Assembly: GCA_032000125.1 (NCBI GenBank)
Contig: DAMALH010000012.1
Coordinates: 45,147-109,146 of the forward strand
DNA: 64,000 bases
Direction: 5' to 3'
Origin: Dryocola sp032000125
GTDB taxonomy: Bacteria > Pseudomonadota > Gammaproteobacteria > Enterobacterales > Enterobacteriaceae
Made by a program: the position numbers and the translations under genes. Numbering within the stretch: the stretch's first letter is position 1; each line of letters starts with the position of its first letter. The notes beneath the pieces are model-generated. The model saw nothing but the letters and a program-made list of their open reading frames with translations, searched no databases and was not told the origin of the DNA. Shown one piece after another: positions 34,325 through 42,644 of this stretch.

Positions 34325-34931
34325 AACGCCCTCTCTTTCGACAGATCCCAGATGTTCGGTATAAAAGCGCTCGAATAGCCGGAAATAAACGCTTTCTCGC
34401 CGCCGTCTTCGGTAAACACCCGGCGATGGACCGCGCCAATATTAGCGCCGTAGACATGAATACTGATGGAGACGCGATCGTCGAAGGCGTTACTGACCTG
34501 ATGAACATCCTGCGCGTTGGGAGAAACCGTCTCAATTTCGCCCGGCGTCAGGGTTGTCGCATTGCCCTCGGGTAGCCATTTGCCGTTCACTTTGGCGTAA
34601 AACTGGCTGCGTTCGGCGCCGCGTAACATGCCGATAAGCCCCCATACGCCGTGGTTATGGATCGGGGTTTGCTGCCCAGGCCCCCAGACGAAGCTCACCA
34701 CGGAGAAGCGCCCCTGCGGGTCGGCGTACAGCAGATGCTGCTGGTAATGGTGCGGATGGGGAACGGCTGACGCTTCGGGCAACCAGTCGTCGGTGGACAC
34801 CAGCTCTGACAGGAGCCGGCGGCCTTTTTCCAGCAGCGGCTTTTCCTGATGGAAATGCTCAACCAGCCGTNNNNNNNNNNAAGAAAGCGGCGTAAGCGCG
34901 CGGGATTCGGCGCGGATGTCTTTGCGGTCAT
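34321..34931 (-). CDS. Thiol (cysteine / 3-mercaptopropionate) dioxygenase, interrupted by an assembly gap
   Basis: This cupin Fe(II) enzyme oxidises a thiol to a sulfinate. Iron ligands are visible in PIHNHGVWG and a later DVHQV, and the Ser-His-Tyr triad as SIHVY. The motif HHYQQ suggests the Gln-type (3-mercaptopropionate) rather than the Arg-type cysteine enzyme; that is inference. Ten Ns (34871-34880) fall near residue 18. The natural N-terminus (MTAKTSAPNPARLRRFL, start 34931) is in a different frame from the rest. So the true gap length is not 10; it should be 2 modulo 3 if nothing else is wrong. The gene is coupled by a 4-base overlap to the rhodanese and is divergent from the monooxygenase gene. 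Confidence 0.82.
34871..34880. other. Assembly gap (10 N)
   Basis: Ten undetermined bases lie inside the thiol dioxygenase gene. The reading frame changes across them, so the N count is a placeholder or a local assembly error. Confidence 0.95.
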
Positions 34932-35118
34932 GGCATGTCTCAGCAGGGGAAAACCCAAAGACTACCAGCGTCGCCCTTTGAGCCAAATGCCATAAAAGCA
35001 ATAGGTTATCAATAATCTATCTATGCTTTATCCCGGCAAAGCATAGTCATAATTGGCATTTCAGAGGCGCGCTTACACTCGTTATGGTGGCTAAACATAC
35101 AACCATAAGGAACCTGCA

Positions 35119-36204
35119 ATGAGCATTCAATTCCTCGGCATGATAGGCCATCGCCTGGCCTCAGAAATTCTGCCCGCGACCGGGGCAATCTTTGATAAGG
35201 AGTATATTGCGCGCTTTGCCCAGGCACACGAGGACGCCGGCTTCGACCGCATTCTGGTAGGCTACTGGTCCGATCAACCGGACGGTTTTCTGGTAACCGC
35301 CCATGCGGGCGCCTACACTTCGCGCGTGAAGTTCCTGCTGGCCCATCGGCCGGGTTTCGTCGCACCGACGCTTGCCGCGCGCAAGCTTGCCACGCTTGAT
35401 CATTTACTCGATGGTCGGCTGGCGGTGCATATTATCAGCGGCGGCAGCGACGCCGAACAGCGTAAAGACGGCGACTGGCTGAACAAAGAGGAACGCTACG
35501 CGCGGACCGACGAATTTTTGACGGTGCTGAACAGCAGCCTGCACGGCGAGGCGCCTTACGATCACACCGGCGGCTTCTACCGGGCCGAGCAGGCCTTTTC
35601 CTCCATCAAACCGCTTCAGCCCCGCCTGCCGATTTATTTCGGCGGATCGTCCGATGACGCAATCCGGGTGGCGGCTAAGCACGCGGATGTCTTTGCGCTC
35701 TGGGGTGAGCCGCTGGCTGGAGCACGTCAAACTGTCGAATCCGTACGCGCTGCGGCAAAACGGCATAATCGCGATATCAGCTTCAATATTTCATTCCGGC
35801 CGATCCTCGGCAAAACCGAAGCCGAAGCCTGGGAAAAAGCAGAGCACATACGTGAGGTCACCCGTAAAAACCTGGCGGAAAATCACCATCCCTACGGGCT
35901 GCGCAAGCCGCAAAGCGTCGGTGCAAAACGCCTGCTTGAGGCGGCGCATCAGGGCGATCGCCTGGACAAGCGTTTATGGACGGGCATCGCAGCGCTGGTC
36001 GGTGGCGGCTATAACTCCACCGCGCTGGTCGGCACGCCGGATCAGGTTTCCGATGCCCTGCTTGACTATTACGATACGGGTATCGACAGCTTCCTGATCC
36101 GCGGATTCGATCCGCTCAACGACGCCGTGGAATACGGAAAAGAACTCATTCCGCTAACGCGTGAAAAAGTTGCTGCCCGCAAGCGTCTGGCAAGGAGCGC
36201 ATGA
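35119..36204 (+). CDS. SsuD-like FMNH2-dependent alkanesulfonate monooxygenase
   Basis: This luciferase-like monooxygenase of 361 residues belongs to the SsuD branch (FDRILVGYWSDQPDGF, FLLAHRPGFVAPTLAARKLATLD, IISGGSDAEQ). SsuD enzymes cleave alkanesulfonates to aldehyde and sulfite and need a separate flavin reductase; no ssuE is in this window. The stop overlaps the start of the downstream binding protein by 4 bases. It is divergent from the dioxygenase-rhodanese pair, so the ~190-base spacer probably carries a shared sulfur-responsive control region (CysB/Cbl would be expected by analogy, not shown). The exact substrate is unknown. Confidence 0.9.
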   Translation: MSIQFLGMIGHRLASEILPATGAIFDKEYIARFAQAHEDAGFDRILVGYWSDQPDGFLVTAHAGAYTSRVKFLLAHRPGFVAPTLAARKLATLDHLLDGRLAVHIISGGSDAEQRKDGDWLNKEERYARTDEFLTVLNSSLHGEAPYDHTGGFYRAEQAFSSIKPLQPRLPIYFGGSSDDAIRVAAKHADVFALWGEPLAGARQTVESVRAAAKRHNRDISFNISFRPILGKTEAEAWEKAEHIREVTRKNLAENHHPYGLRKPQSVGAKRLLEAAHQGDRLDKRLWTGIAALVGGGYNSTALVGTPDQVSDALLDYYDTGIDSFLIRGFDPLNDAVEYGKELIPLTREKVAARKRLARSA

Positions 36205-37139
36205 TGAAAAAGTGGATCACCGCAGGCCTGGCTCTGGCCCTCTGGAGCAGCTTCTCGCATGCCGAAGTGACGCTGCATATTGGCGATCAAAAAGGCGGAA
36301 TGCGTTCCCAGCTTGAGGCGGCAAACAAGCTTGAAAACCTGCCGTATAAAATTCAATGGGCCGAATTTCCTGCCGCCGCCCCCCTGGCGGAGGCGCTGAA
36401 CGCGGGGGCTATCGACGTGGGCATCATCGGCGACGCTCCCCTGCTGTTTGCCGTTGCGGCAGGCGCACAGGCGAAGGCGATAGCGGTGAGTAAATCGAAC
36501 GCTTACGGGACGGCGCTGCTGGTGCGCCCGGAAAGCCCGATAAAAACCGCGGCGGACTTAAAGGGTAAAAGCATTGCTACAAACCGTGGCTCTATCGGTC
36601 ATTTTGTCGCGCTGAAGGCGCTTGCGTCCGCCGGGCTGAGCGCCAAAGACGTCACCTTCCGCTTCCTGCCACCAAGCGAGGCTAAGCTCGCCCTGATTCA
36701 GGGTTCGGTGGACGTCTGGGCTACGTGGGAGCCTTACACCGCCTATGCGGAAAAGGTGGATAAGCTGCGCGTGGCGGTCAACGGCCAGGGGCTGTGGTCC
36801 GGCAATTCGTTCCTTGCGGCTACCGACAGCGCGCTGGGCGACAAAGAAAAGCAGGCCGCCATCGCCGATTATCTGCAGCGCCTGAACGCCGCGCAAATCT
36901 GGGCGAATCAGCATCCGGACGTGTATGGCAAAACGCTGGCGAAGATAATCGGCTTCCCGGAGGACGTGGCGCAACTGTCGTTTCAGCGCCGCCATTCAGC
37001 CTGGCAAACTATTGATAACGCGACGATAGCGCAGCAACAGCAAACCGCTGATTTCTACCATGCAAGCAGCCTGCTGCCCAAAACTATTCAGGTTACCCCG
37101 ACCTTCAGCCATGCCTTTCAGGTGACTAATCCGGGCTAA
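36201..37139 (+). CDS. SsuA/TauA-like sulfonate-binding periplasmic protein
   Basis: The 312-residue product has a signal peptide (residues 1-21, ending SHA) and the NMT1/SsuA-type fold, with motifs AGAIDVGIIGDAPLLFA, GKSIATNRGSIGHF and DVWATWEPYTAYAE. It would capture an aliphatic sulfonate in the periplasm. There is no permease or ATPase gene next to it, so it must work with a transporter encoded elsewhere (for example SsuBC) or is an orphan. It is translationally coupled to the monooxygenase. Confidence 0.9.
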   Translation: MMKKWITAGLALALWSSFSHAEVTLHIGDQKGGMRSQLEAANKLENLPYKIQWAEFPAAAPLAEALNAGAIDVGIIGDAPLLFAVAAGAQAKAIAVSKSNAYGTALLVRPESPIKTAADLKGKSIATNRGSIGHFVALKALASAGLSAKDVTFRFLPPSEAKLALIQGSVDVWATWEPYTAYAEKVDKLRVAVNGQGLWSGNSFLAATDSALGDKEKQAAIADYLQRLNAAQIWANQHPDVYGKTLAKIIGFPEDVAQLSFQRRHSAWQTIDNATIAQQQQTADFYHASSLLPKTIQVTPTFSHAFQVTNPG

Positions 37140-37179
37140 CGCTTTCAGGGCTGGCGTAAATACTGCCCGCCGCGAAAGA

Positions 37180-37707
37180 TTACGGATAATGAATTAACGA
37201 ATGGAAATGTGCCCGCTCGGGGCCGCTGTTGCGATAGCTATGCGCTTCATCCCCGGCGAAGCGCAAACCTTCCCCCGCCCGTAGCGACCGCCAGTTGCCC
37301 TGAATCTGCATATCCAGCATGCCGCTTATTACCGTTACATGTTCAATAACGCCGGTATCGTGTGGCGATGACTCGCTCAGCGCCCCCGGCGCGAGCGTGA
37401 TGGAAAAGAGATCAAAGCGCAGGTGCTCATCGTAGGGAAAAAGCGGCACCACGACCATATCGCTGTTTTGTGGATCGAATACCGGCCGTTCCGGCTGCTC
37501 GCCCGACTCGATAAATACCGAAAACGGCACGTTCAGACCGGTGGCTATTTTCCATAAGGTCGCCACCGTCGGGCTGGATTCGTTACGTTCAATCTGGCCA
37601 AGCATGGCCTTTGACACGCCGGTTTTTTCTGCGGCCAGCGCCAGGCTCAAGCCTTTTGCCTGGCGCAGGGCTTTCAGCTTCGCGCTTAAATGGGCGGCAA
37701 TATCCAT
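37180..37707 (-). CDS. ydcN: YdcN, HTH-cupin transcriptional regulator
   Basis: The 175-residue regulator has an N-terminal XRE-type HTH (LRQAKGLSLALAAEKTGVSKAMLGQIERNESSP) and a C-terminal cupin sensor domain. It is orthologous to E. coli YdcN by length and synteny, divergent from the transporter gene ydcO. Two copies of a TATAACGCAC element and a perfect inverted repeat between the genes are likely operators. Its ligand is unknown. Confidence 0.92.
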   Translation of the reverse strand: MDIAAHLSAKLKALRQAKGLSLALAAEKTGVSKAMLGQIERNESSPTVATLWKIATGLNVPFSVFIESGEQPERPVFDPQNSDMVVVPLFPYDEHLRFDLFSITLAPGALSESSPHDTGVIEHVTVISGMLDMQIQGNWRSLRAGEGLRFAGDEAHSYRNSGPERAHFHSLIHYP

Positions 37708-37732
37708 CTTTCTCTCCTTATATGCAGGCAGA

Positions 37733-37791
37733 TTATAGCGCCTTGTGCGCTATAACGCACGATGCTATAGTGCTCGGACGTTATAACGCAC
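37733..37791. promoter_or_regulatory. Probable YdcN operators in the ydcN-ydcO spacer
   Basis: A perfect 9-bp inverted repeat, TTATAGCGC-cttgt-GCGCTATAA (37733-37755), overlaps the first of two direct copies of TATAACGCAC (37751-37760 and 37782-37791). The second copy ends 11 bases before the ydcO start, so binding there should repress ydcO. Confidence 0.65.
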
Positions 37792-37802
37792 AAGGGGTTT
37801 TT

Positions 37803-38975
37803 ATGCGCGCTTTCCCGCTTCCTTTACCTGCCATGCTTGCAGGATTTGTTGCCGTGCTGGTGGGCTACGCCAGCTCGGCGACCATTATCTGGCAGGCGGC
37901 AGATGCTGCCGGAGCCGATGCAAGGCAAATCGCAGGCTGGCTGACAATGCTCGGTATCGGCATGGGGATCAGCACGCTTGCGCTGACGCTATGGTATCGC
38001 GCCCCTGTTCTTACCGCCTGGTCCACGCCGGGGGCGGCGCTGCTGGCTACCAGCCTACACGGCAGTACGTTAAATGAAGCCGTTGGCATTTTTATTTTTG
38101 CTTCAGCGCTCATCTTAATTTGCGGCGTTACCGGCTTATTTGCCCGCCTGATGCGCCTTATTCCGCACACGCTCTCTGCGGCGATGCTGGCGGGGATCCT
38201 TTTGCGTTTTGGCCTGGATGCCTTCACATCGTTACAGGGTCACTTTTTATTGTGCGGTTCAATGCTTGTTAGCTGGCTGCTGGCAAAAGCCTTCGCCCCT
38301 CGCTACGCGGTGGTGGTGGCGCTGCTTGCAGGATTAGCAGTTTGTCTGGCAACCGGAGAGTTTAAAACTCAAAGCGTGTCGCCAGGCGTCGTGATGCCTG
38401 AGTTCACCGCACCGCACTTTTCCCTTAGCAGTTTACTGAGCATCGGTCTGCCGTTTTTCCTTGTCACCATGACCTCGCAAAATGCGCCGGGCGTGGCGAC
38501 GCTAAAAGCCTCCGGCTACAGCGTGCCGGTTTCGCCGCTGATGGTAGTCACCGCGGCTATTGCCCTGTTGCTCGCACCTTTTGGCGTATTCTCCATTTGC
38601 ATTGCGGCAATTACGGCTGCGATTTGCCTGGGGCCGGAAGCTCACCCTGACCCGGGCAAAAGATGGCTGGCCGCCGCCGCGGCTGGCGTATTTTATCTGC
38701 TGGCCGGTATTTTTGGCGGCTCGATTTCTACCCTGCTTGCCGCGCTGCCCCTGGCCTTTATCCATACCCTTGCCGGGCTTGCCCTGCTAAGCACTATCGC
38801 GGGCAGTTTGCATCAGGCGCTAAGCCATGAGCGGGAACGCGATGCGGCGATCGTTACCTTCCTGGTCACGGCATCGGGGCTGACGCTTGCGGGAATAGGT
38901 TCTGCTTTCTGGGGATTGATTGCGGGCGGCATTTGCTACGGCGTATTCTTACAGGTTCGCCGAGCGGAGCTGTGA
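37803..38975 (+). CDS. ydcO: YdcO, BenE-family (benzoate/H+ symporter-like) transporter
   Basis: YdcO is an inner-membrane protein of 390 residues with about 11-12 hydrophobic segments and BenE-family motifs (WSTPGAALLATSL, PFFLVTMTSQNAPGVATLKASGY). E. coli YdcO is structurally a UraA/SLC26-type fold; its substrate is not established and the benzoate label comes from the family. The start at 37803 follows AAGGGG; a longer open frame upstream crosses the operators and is not used. It overlaps the convergent AraC gene by 27 bases. Confidence 0.92.
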   Translation: MRAFPLPLPAMLAGFVAVLVGYASSATIIWQAADAAGADARQIAGWLTMLGIGMGISTLALTLWYRAPVLTAWSTPGAALLATSLHGSTLNEAVGIFIFASALILICGVTGLFARLMRLIPHTLSAAMLAGILLRFGLDAFTSLQGHFLLCGSMLVSWLLAKAFAPRYAVVVALLAGLAVCLATGEFKTQSVSPGVVMPEFTAPHFSLSSLLSIGLPFFLVTMTSQNAPGVATLKASGYSVPVSPLMVVTAAIALLLAPFGVFSICIAAITAAICLGPEAHPDPGKRWLAAAAAGVFYLLAGIFGGSISTLLAALPLAFIHTLAGLALLSTIAGSLHQALSHERERDAAIVTFLVTASGLTLAGIGSAFWGLIAGGICYGVFLQVRRAEL

Positions 38976-39821
38976 AGGCGTGACGCCGAGGGTAGCTTTG
39001 AAACGGTTGCTGAAATGGCTGGCGGAGCTAAATCCGCAGGCCAAAGCGATATCCGTTAACGGCAGCGCGCTATGACGCACTAGCGTTTCCGCCCGCGCCA
39101 TACGCCGCTGCATTACGTACTGGTGCGGCGCCAGCTGCGTAGATTGTTTAAACATCCGCGCGAAATGAAACTCGCTTAACCCCGCCTCCAGCGCCAGTTC
39201 GGCAAGCGTCAACGGGTCGCCAAGATGCAGTTCGATATACGCCTGAATATTTCGCAGCACTACCGGAGCCAGCCCGCCGCGCACCACTGGCAAACGCCAC
39301 TGCACGCTGCTGTAGTTTTGCACCAGATGGGTTAGCAGCAGCGTCGAGGCGGTGCTTAGCGTCATATGGTTCGCGCTCTGCTGCCAGCTACTGCTTAGCA
39401 AAAAATGGCGGTAAAGCTGCGTGATACGCGGATCGCTGGCAAAGATCTTTTCATCCATTTGCAGGCTTGCCGGACTGCGGTCCCAGACCTGCTCGGCAAT
39501 ATGGCGCAGGTGCACGTCCGTACAGTACAGATGCACAAATGAGAAATCGTTACGAATATCCCAGGTGGTTTCGCTGTCCTGCGGCATCAGGCAAAACCTG
39601 TCCGGGCCGCCGCCGTTTTTCCAGCCCTGCGTCGTTTTCTGATAGGTTTCGTAGCCGTTGTTGATATACAGGCTAAGCGTATGGTGATTGCTGAGCTGCG
39701 TGACGCGGTCATTATGATTTGACCAGGCCGCCAGTTGAATCCCCGAGCCAAGCTGCACACTGTCATTCAGACGAGCGTTGTGCTTACGCAGATTTTCAAA
39801 AGCATGGTACGACTGAGTCAT
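38949..39821 (-). CDS. AraC-family transcriptional regulator
   Basis: The 290-residue protein has an N-terminal sensing domain (about 1-180) and a C-terminal double-HTH AraC domain (LTLAELALEAGLSEFHFARMFKQSTQLAPHQYV and LTDIALACGFSSASHFSNRFKATLGVTPSQLR). It is divergent from the EamA exporter gene, its probable target. The inducer is unknown, and I cannot match it to a named E. coli regulator with confidence. Confidence 0.9.
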   Translation of the reverse strand: MTQSYHAFENLRKHNARLNDSVQLGSGIQLAAWSNHNDRVTQLSNHHTLSLYINNGYETYQKTTQGWKNGGGPDRFCLMPQDSETTWDIRNDFSFVHLYCTDVHLRHIAEQVWDRSPASLQMDEKIFASDPRITQLYRHFLLSSSWQQSANHMTLSTASTLLLTHLVQNYSSVQWRLPVVRGGLAPVVLRNIQAYIELHLGDPLTLAELALEAGLSEFHFARMFKQSTQLAPHQYVMQRRMARAETLVRHSALPLTDIALACGFSSASHFSNRFKATLGVTPSQLRSANL

Positions 39822-40000
39822 AGTTGCATATCGCTTAGGGACCGGAACCTTAGTGTATGTAGCGCCGCTGCGGGTTACCAGCCATTAAGGCTGGGGATAC
39901 AAAAAAATGCGCAAGATTATGCAAGTCCCGCAAGACGATGAAATCGGAGTTTACCGGCTATCGGCAAACTGCCGATTCTGTCCGACAGCGAGAAAACAAC

Positions 40001-40900
40001 ATGAACGCAGTACTTTATATTCTGGTGGTGGCGATTTGGGGAACGACGTGGATTGCTATTTATATGCAGCAGGGCGTGGTTTCCGTACCCGTTTCAATTT
40101 TCTGGCGTTTTGCCGTTGCGGCGGCCGTGATGCTGGTGGCGCTGCTCGCGCTGGGACGCCTGCGCCGTCTTAGCCTGCGCGATCACCTGTTCTGCCTGCT
40201 TCAGGGCGCCTGCGTATTCGGCTTTAATTTTTACTGCTTTTATCATGCGGCGGCCTACATAAGTTCGGGCCTTGAATCCGTCATTTTTTCTATGGCGGTG
40301 CTGTTTAACGCCTTTAACAGCATGCTGTTTTTTCGGCAGCGCCCGCACGCTAACCTTCTGCCAGCCGCGGCGCTTGGCATTGCAGGCGTTGTTGCGCTCT
40401 TCTGGCATGACCTGATCGCCACGCAGTTGGCGCCACGGTTACTGCTGGGGATCGGCCTTAGCGCGCTGGGAACATTCGGTTTCTCGCTTGGCAATATGAT
40501 TAGCGCGCGCCATCAGCGCCGCGGGCTGGAAACGCTGACGACCAACGCCTGGGCCATGTGCTATGGCGCATTGATCATGGGCGTTATTGCTCTGATTCGC
40601 GGGGACGCGTTTATGCCGGAGCTTACCATCCGCTACCTCGGCTCGCTCTTCTACCTGGCGATTTTCGGATCGGTCATCGGATTTGGCGCCTATTTCACTT
40701 TGGTTGGCCGTATCGGCGCAAGCCAGGCGGCCTACAGCACGTTACTTTTCCCGCTGGTAGCGCTAAGTCTTTCAACTATATATGAAGGCTATGTCTGGCA
40801 CAGCAATGCGGTAACGGGTCTGGCGATGATCCTGGCCGGTAATCTTGTTATGTTTTCAAAACCCGGCCTGGTTAAGCGTTGGGGAAAAAGAAGCGCATAA
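40001..40900 (+). CDS. EamA-family (DMT) metabolite exporter
   Basis: The 299-residue inner-membrane protein has ten predicted helices in two EamA repeats; the first starts at ILVVAIWGTTWIAIYMQQG. Family members export amino acids or other metabolites; the substrate here is unknown. The start at 40001 (MNAVLYILV) places the first helix at the N-terminus; the frame opens 21 codons earlier but that extension is polar and unlikely. The divergent AraC regulator may control it. Confidence 0.9.
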   Translation: MNAVLYILVVAIWGTTWIAIYMQQGVVSVPVSIFWRFAVAAAVMLVALLALGRLRRLSLRDHLFCLLQGACVFGFNFYCFYHAAAYISSGLESVIFSMAVLFNAFNSMLFFRQRPHANLLPAAALGIAGVVALFWHDLIATQLAPRLLLGIGLSALGTFGFSLGNMISARHQRRGLETLTTNAWAMCYGALIMGVIALIRGDAFMPELTIRYLGSLFYLAIFGSVIGFGAYFTLVGRIGASQAAYSTLLFPLVALSLSTIYEGYVWHSNAVTGLAMILAGNLVMFSKPGLVKRWGKRSA

Positions 40901-40953
40901 AAAAGCCAATACCTGTTATTGCACCGGGCCGAAATAATAAATCACGCGCGAAA

Positions 40954-42051
40954 TTATGCTTTTAGCGTTAATCCATCGCATAGCAAATCAATAATAAATA
41001 ACGATCCATAACCGTTATTTTTTGACGGCAAAATAATATCGTGCTGCTGCATAAAGGCCCGGTCGTCATTGGTGATAATAACAATCGCGGCTCCTTTTCG
41101 CCGCGCCTGATGCATCGCCGCTATTAAGGCGTTTTCTGGCGCGTGCCCTGCAAAAATCACCAGCACCTGCCCTGCGCCCAGCATCGATGCGGTGATGCTC
41201 ATCAGCGCGGTGTCCTGACAAAGATTAGCCGGATAGCCAAGCGTGAGCAGACGGTACTGCAATATGCTGGCAAAAGGGGTATCCGCCGCGCTGGCGCTGA
41301 ATATATGCGTTGCCGTGGCCTGGCTGAGCATCTCCACGGCGCGGGTTACCGTCGCGAGTGATAGTTCGCTTAGCTGAGCGCTCAGCGAGCTGTGCACGCC
41401 GTTAAGCTTTTCCTGCCAGGGTTCCGGCAGGGTGCCGGGCGCTACCGGCAAGCTGGACTGGGCAAGCTTCATGCGCAGATCGCGAATATCGTCACAGCCT
41501 GCCGCTCGCGCAAAGCGGGTAATGGTCGCCGGGCTGACTCCCGCAGCGGTGGCCAGTTGATCGATAGTCGCCGATGCGGCAAACCCCACGTCATTCAGAA
41601 TGGTTTGCGCCACGCGGGATTCCTGCTGGCTAAAATCGTTCAGGCGCGCGCGTATCTGGCTGAGAATATCGCCGCCGCTTTCAATGCCAGTGGAATGCGA
41701 GAACCTTTCCAGTACGTCGCTGCCGATACCGGCATGGGCTGCCAGCTTTTGCAGCGCCTGGGGATCAACCCATGTGGCATCGCCCAGAATAGTCGTGGCG
41801 CCAGGAAGAGCCTGGAAACTGCTGTCCTGCTGCTGGTGACGAACTTTACCGAGGAAATCGTTGATATCATCGCAGCCGATGCTGCGGGCAAAGTGGTGCA
41901 GCGTGGCAAGGCTGACGCCTGCCTTAAGCGCAAGCTCTTCCATCGAGGACTCAGGAATTTGCGCAAAATTTTCCAGCAAGAAACGAGCAAGGCGCGATTC
42001 CTGAGCTGGCAGGCCAGACATGCCCTGTACCAGTTGATAGACGATATCCAT
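40954..42051 (-). CDS. RpiR-family regulator with repeated N-terminal HTH segments
   Basis: RpiR-type regulators join an N-terminal HTH to a C-terminal SIS sugar-phosphate-binding domain in about 280 residues. This one has 365. Residues 14-70 and 138-195 are two copies of the HTH unit sharing QESR-A…L, AGVS-AT and FAR…GCDDI. Residues 96-130 look like a third, decayed copy (LQKLAAHAGIGSDVLERF…TGI). The SIS domain occupies about 230-365. It is divergent from a cellobiose-type PTS operon, which it most likely controls in response to a phosphorylated beta-glucoside. Two perfect palindromes lie in the shared spacer. Confidence 0.88.
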   Translation of the reverse strand: MDIVYQLVQGMSGLPAQESRLARFLLENFAQIPESSMEELALKAGVSLATLHHFARSIGCDDINDFLGKVRHQQQDSSFQALPGATTILGDATWVDPQALQKLAAHAGIGSDVLERFSHSTGIESGGDILSQIRARLNDFSQQESRVAQTILNDVGFAASATIDQLATAAGVSPATITRFARAAGCDDIRDLRMKLAQSSLPVAPGTLPEPWQEKLNGVHSSLSAQLSELSLATVTRAVEMLSQATATHIFSASAADTPFASILQYRLLTLGYPANLCQDTALMSITASMLGAGQVLVIFAGHAPENALIAAMHQARRKGAAIVIITNDDRAFMQQHDIILPSKNNGYGSLFIIDLLCDGLTLKA

Positions 42052-42103
42052 AACGAGTTAGTTCCTTCGATGGCGGCGACAGCGCGTTGCAACCATCATA
42101 GAA

Positions 42104-42124
42104 CATTGAAATTATTTTTCAATG
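42104..42124. promoter_or_regulatory. Probable RpiR operator 1
   Basis: Perfect inverted repeat CATTGAAA-ttatt-TTTCAATG, 53 bases upstream of the rpiR-type gene. GAAA/TTTC palindromes are typical of RpiR-family sites. Confidence 0.55.
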
Positions 42125-42248
42125 CGCGCCTTTTTACACGCTGGCCCCCGCTGCTTTTCAGGTGAAGATTTTTATTTTTTTTCTTAGTCGATCACATTTC
42201 TGCGCCAGAAACATCGCCTTTCCTGATAATCCAACCGCGATCACACTC

Positions 42249-42265
42249 ATGAAAATAATTTTCAT
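42249..42265. promoter_or_regulatory. Probable RpiR operator 2
   Basis: Perfect inverted repeat ATGAAAAT-a-ATTTTCAT, about 60 bases upstream of the PTS IIB start and sharing the GAAA/TTTC core of operator 1. A TCACA half-site of CRP type lies just before it. Confidence 0.55.
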
Positions 42266-42324
42266 ACATGCTGATTAAAACGGCTAATGTGTGAAATATG
42301 TTTTCAAAAGGCAAAGGAGAGGTA

Positions 42325-42630
42325 ATGAAAAAAATCATGCTGTGCTGCGCGGCTGGGATGTCCACCAGTATGCTAGTGCAAAAGATGAAAGCGGAAGCAG
42401 CAAAGCGTTCTCTGGACGTTGTAATAGCCGCTTACCCGGTTGCGGAAATTGAAAGCCGGCTTGCAGATGCCGATGTGGTGCTGCTCGGCCCGCAGGTGCA
42501 GTTTGAACTGCAACGTCTGAGCGAGCTTTCAGCGCCGCTTGGGAAGCCCGTTGCGGTTATCGACATGATGGATTACGGCACCATGCGCGGCGATCGCGTG
42601 CTGGATAAAGCCATTGCGCTGATGGCCTGA
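42325..42630 (+). CDS. PTS lactose/cellobiose-type IIB component
   Basis: This 101-residue cytoplasmic phosphocarrier has the active-site cysteine in the N-terminal loop (MLCCAAGMSTSML). IIB passes phosphate from IIA to the sugar entering through IIC. The start at 42325 follows AGGAGAGG; the frame opens nine codons upstream. It is the first gene of IIB-GH4-IIC, and is followed 14 bases later by the glycosidase. No IIA gene is present in the cluster. Confidence 0.93.
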   Translation: MKKIMLCCAAGMSTSMLVQKMKAEAAKRSLDVVIAAYPVAEIESRLADADVVLLGPQVQFELQRLSELSAPLGKPVAVIDMMDYGTMRGDRVLDKAIALMA

Positions 42631-42644
42631 AGCGAACGGAGAAG

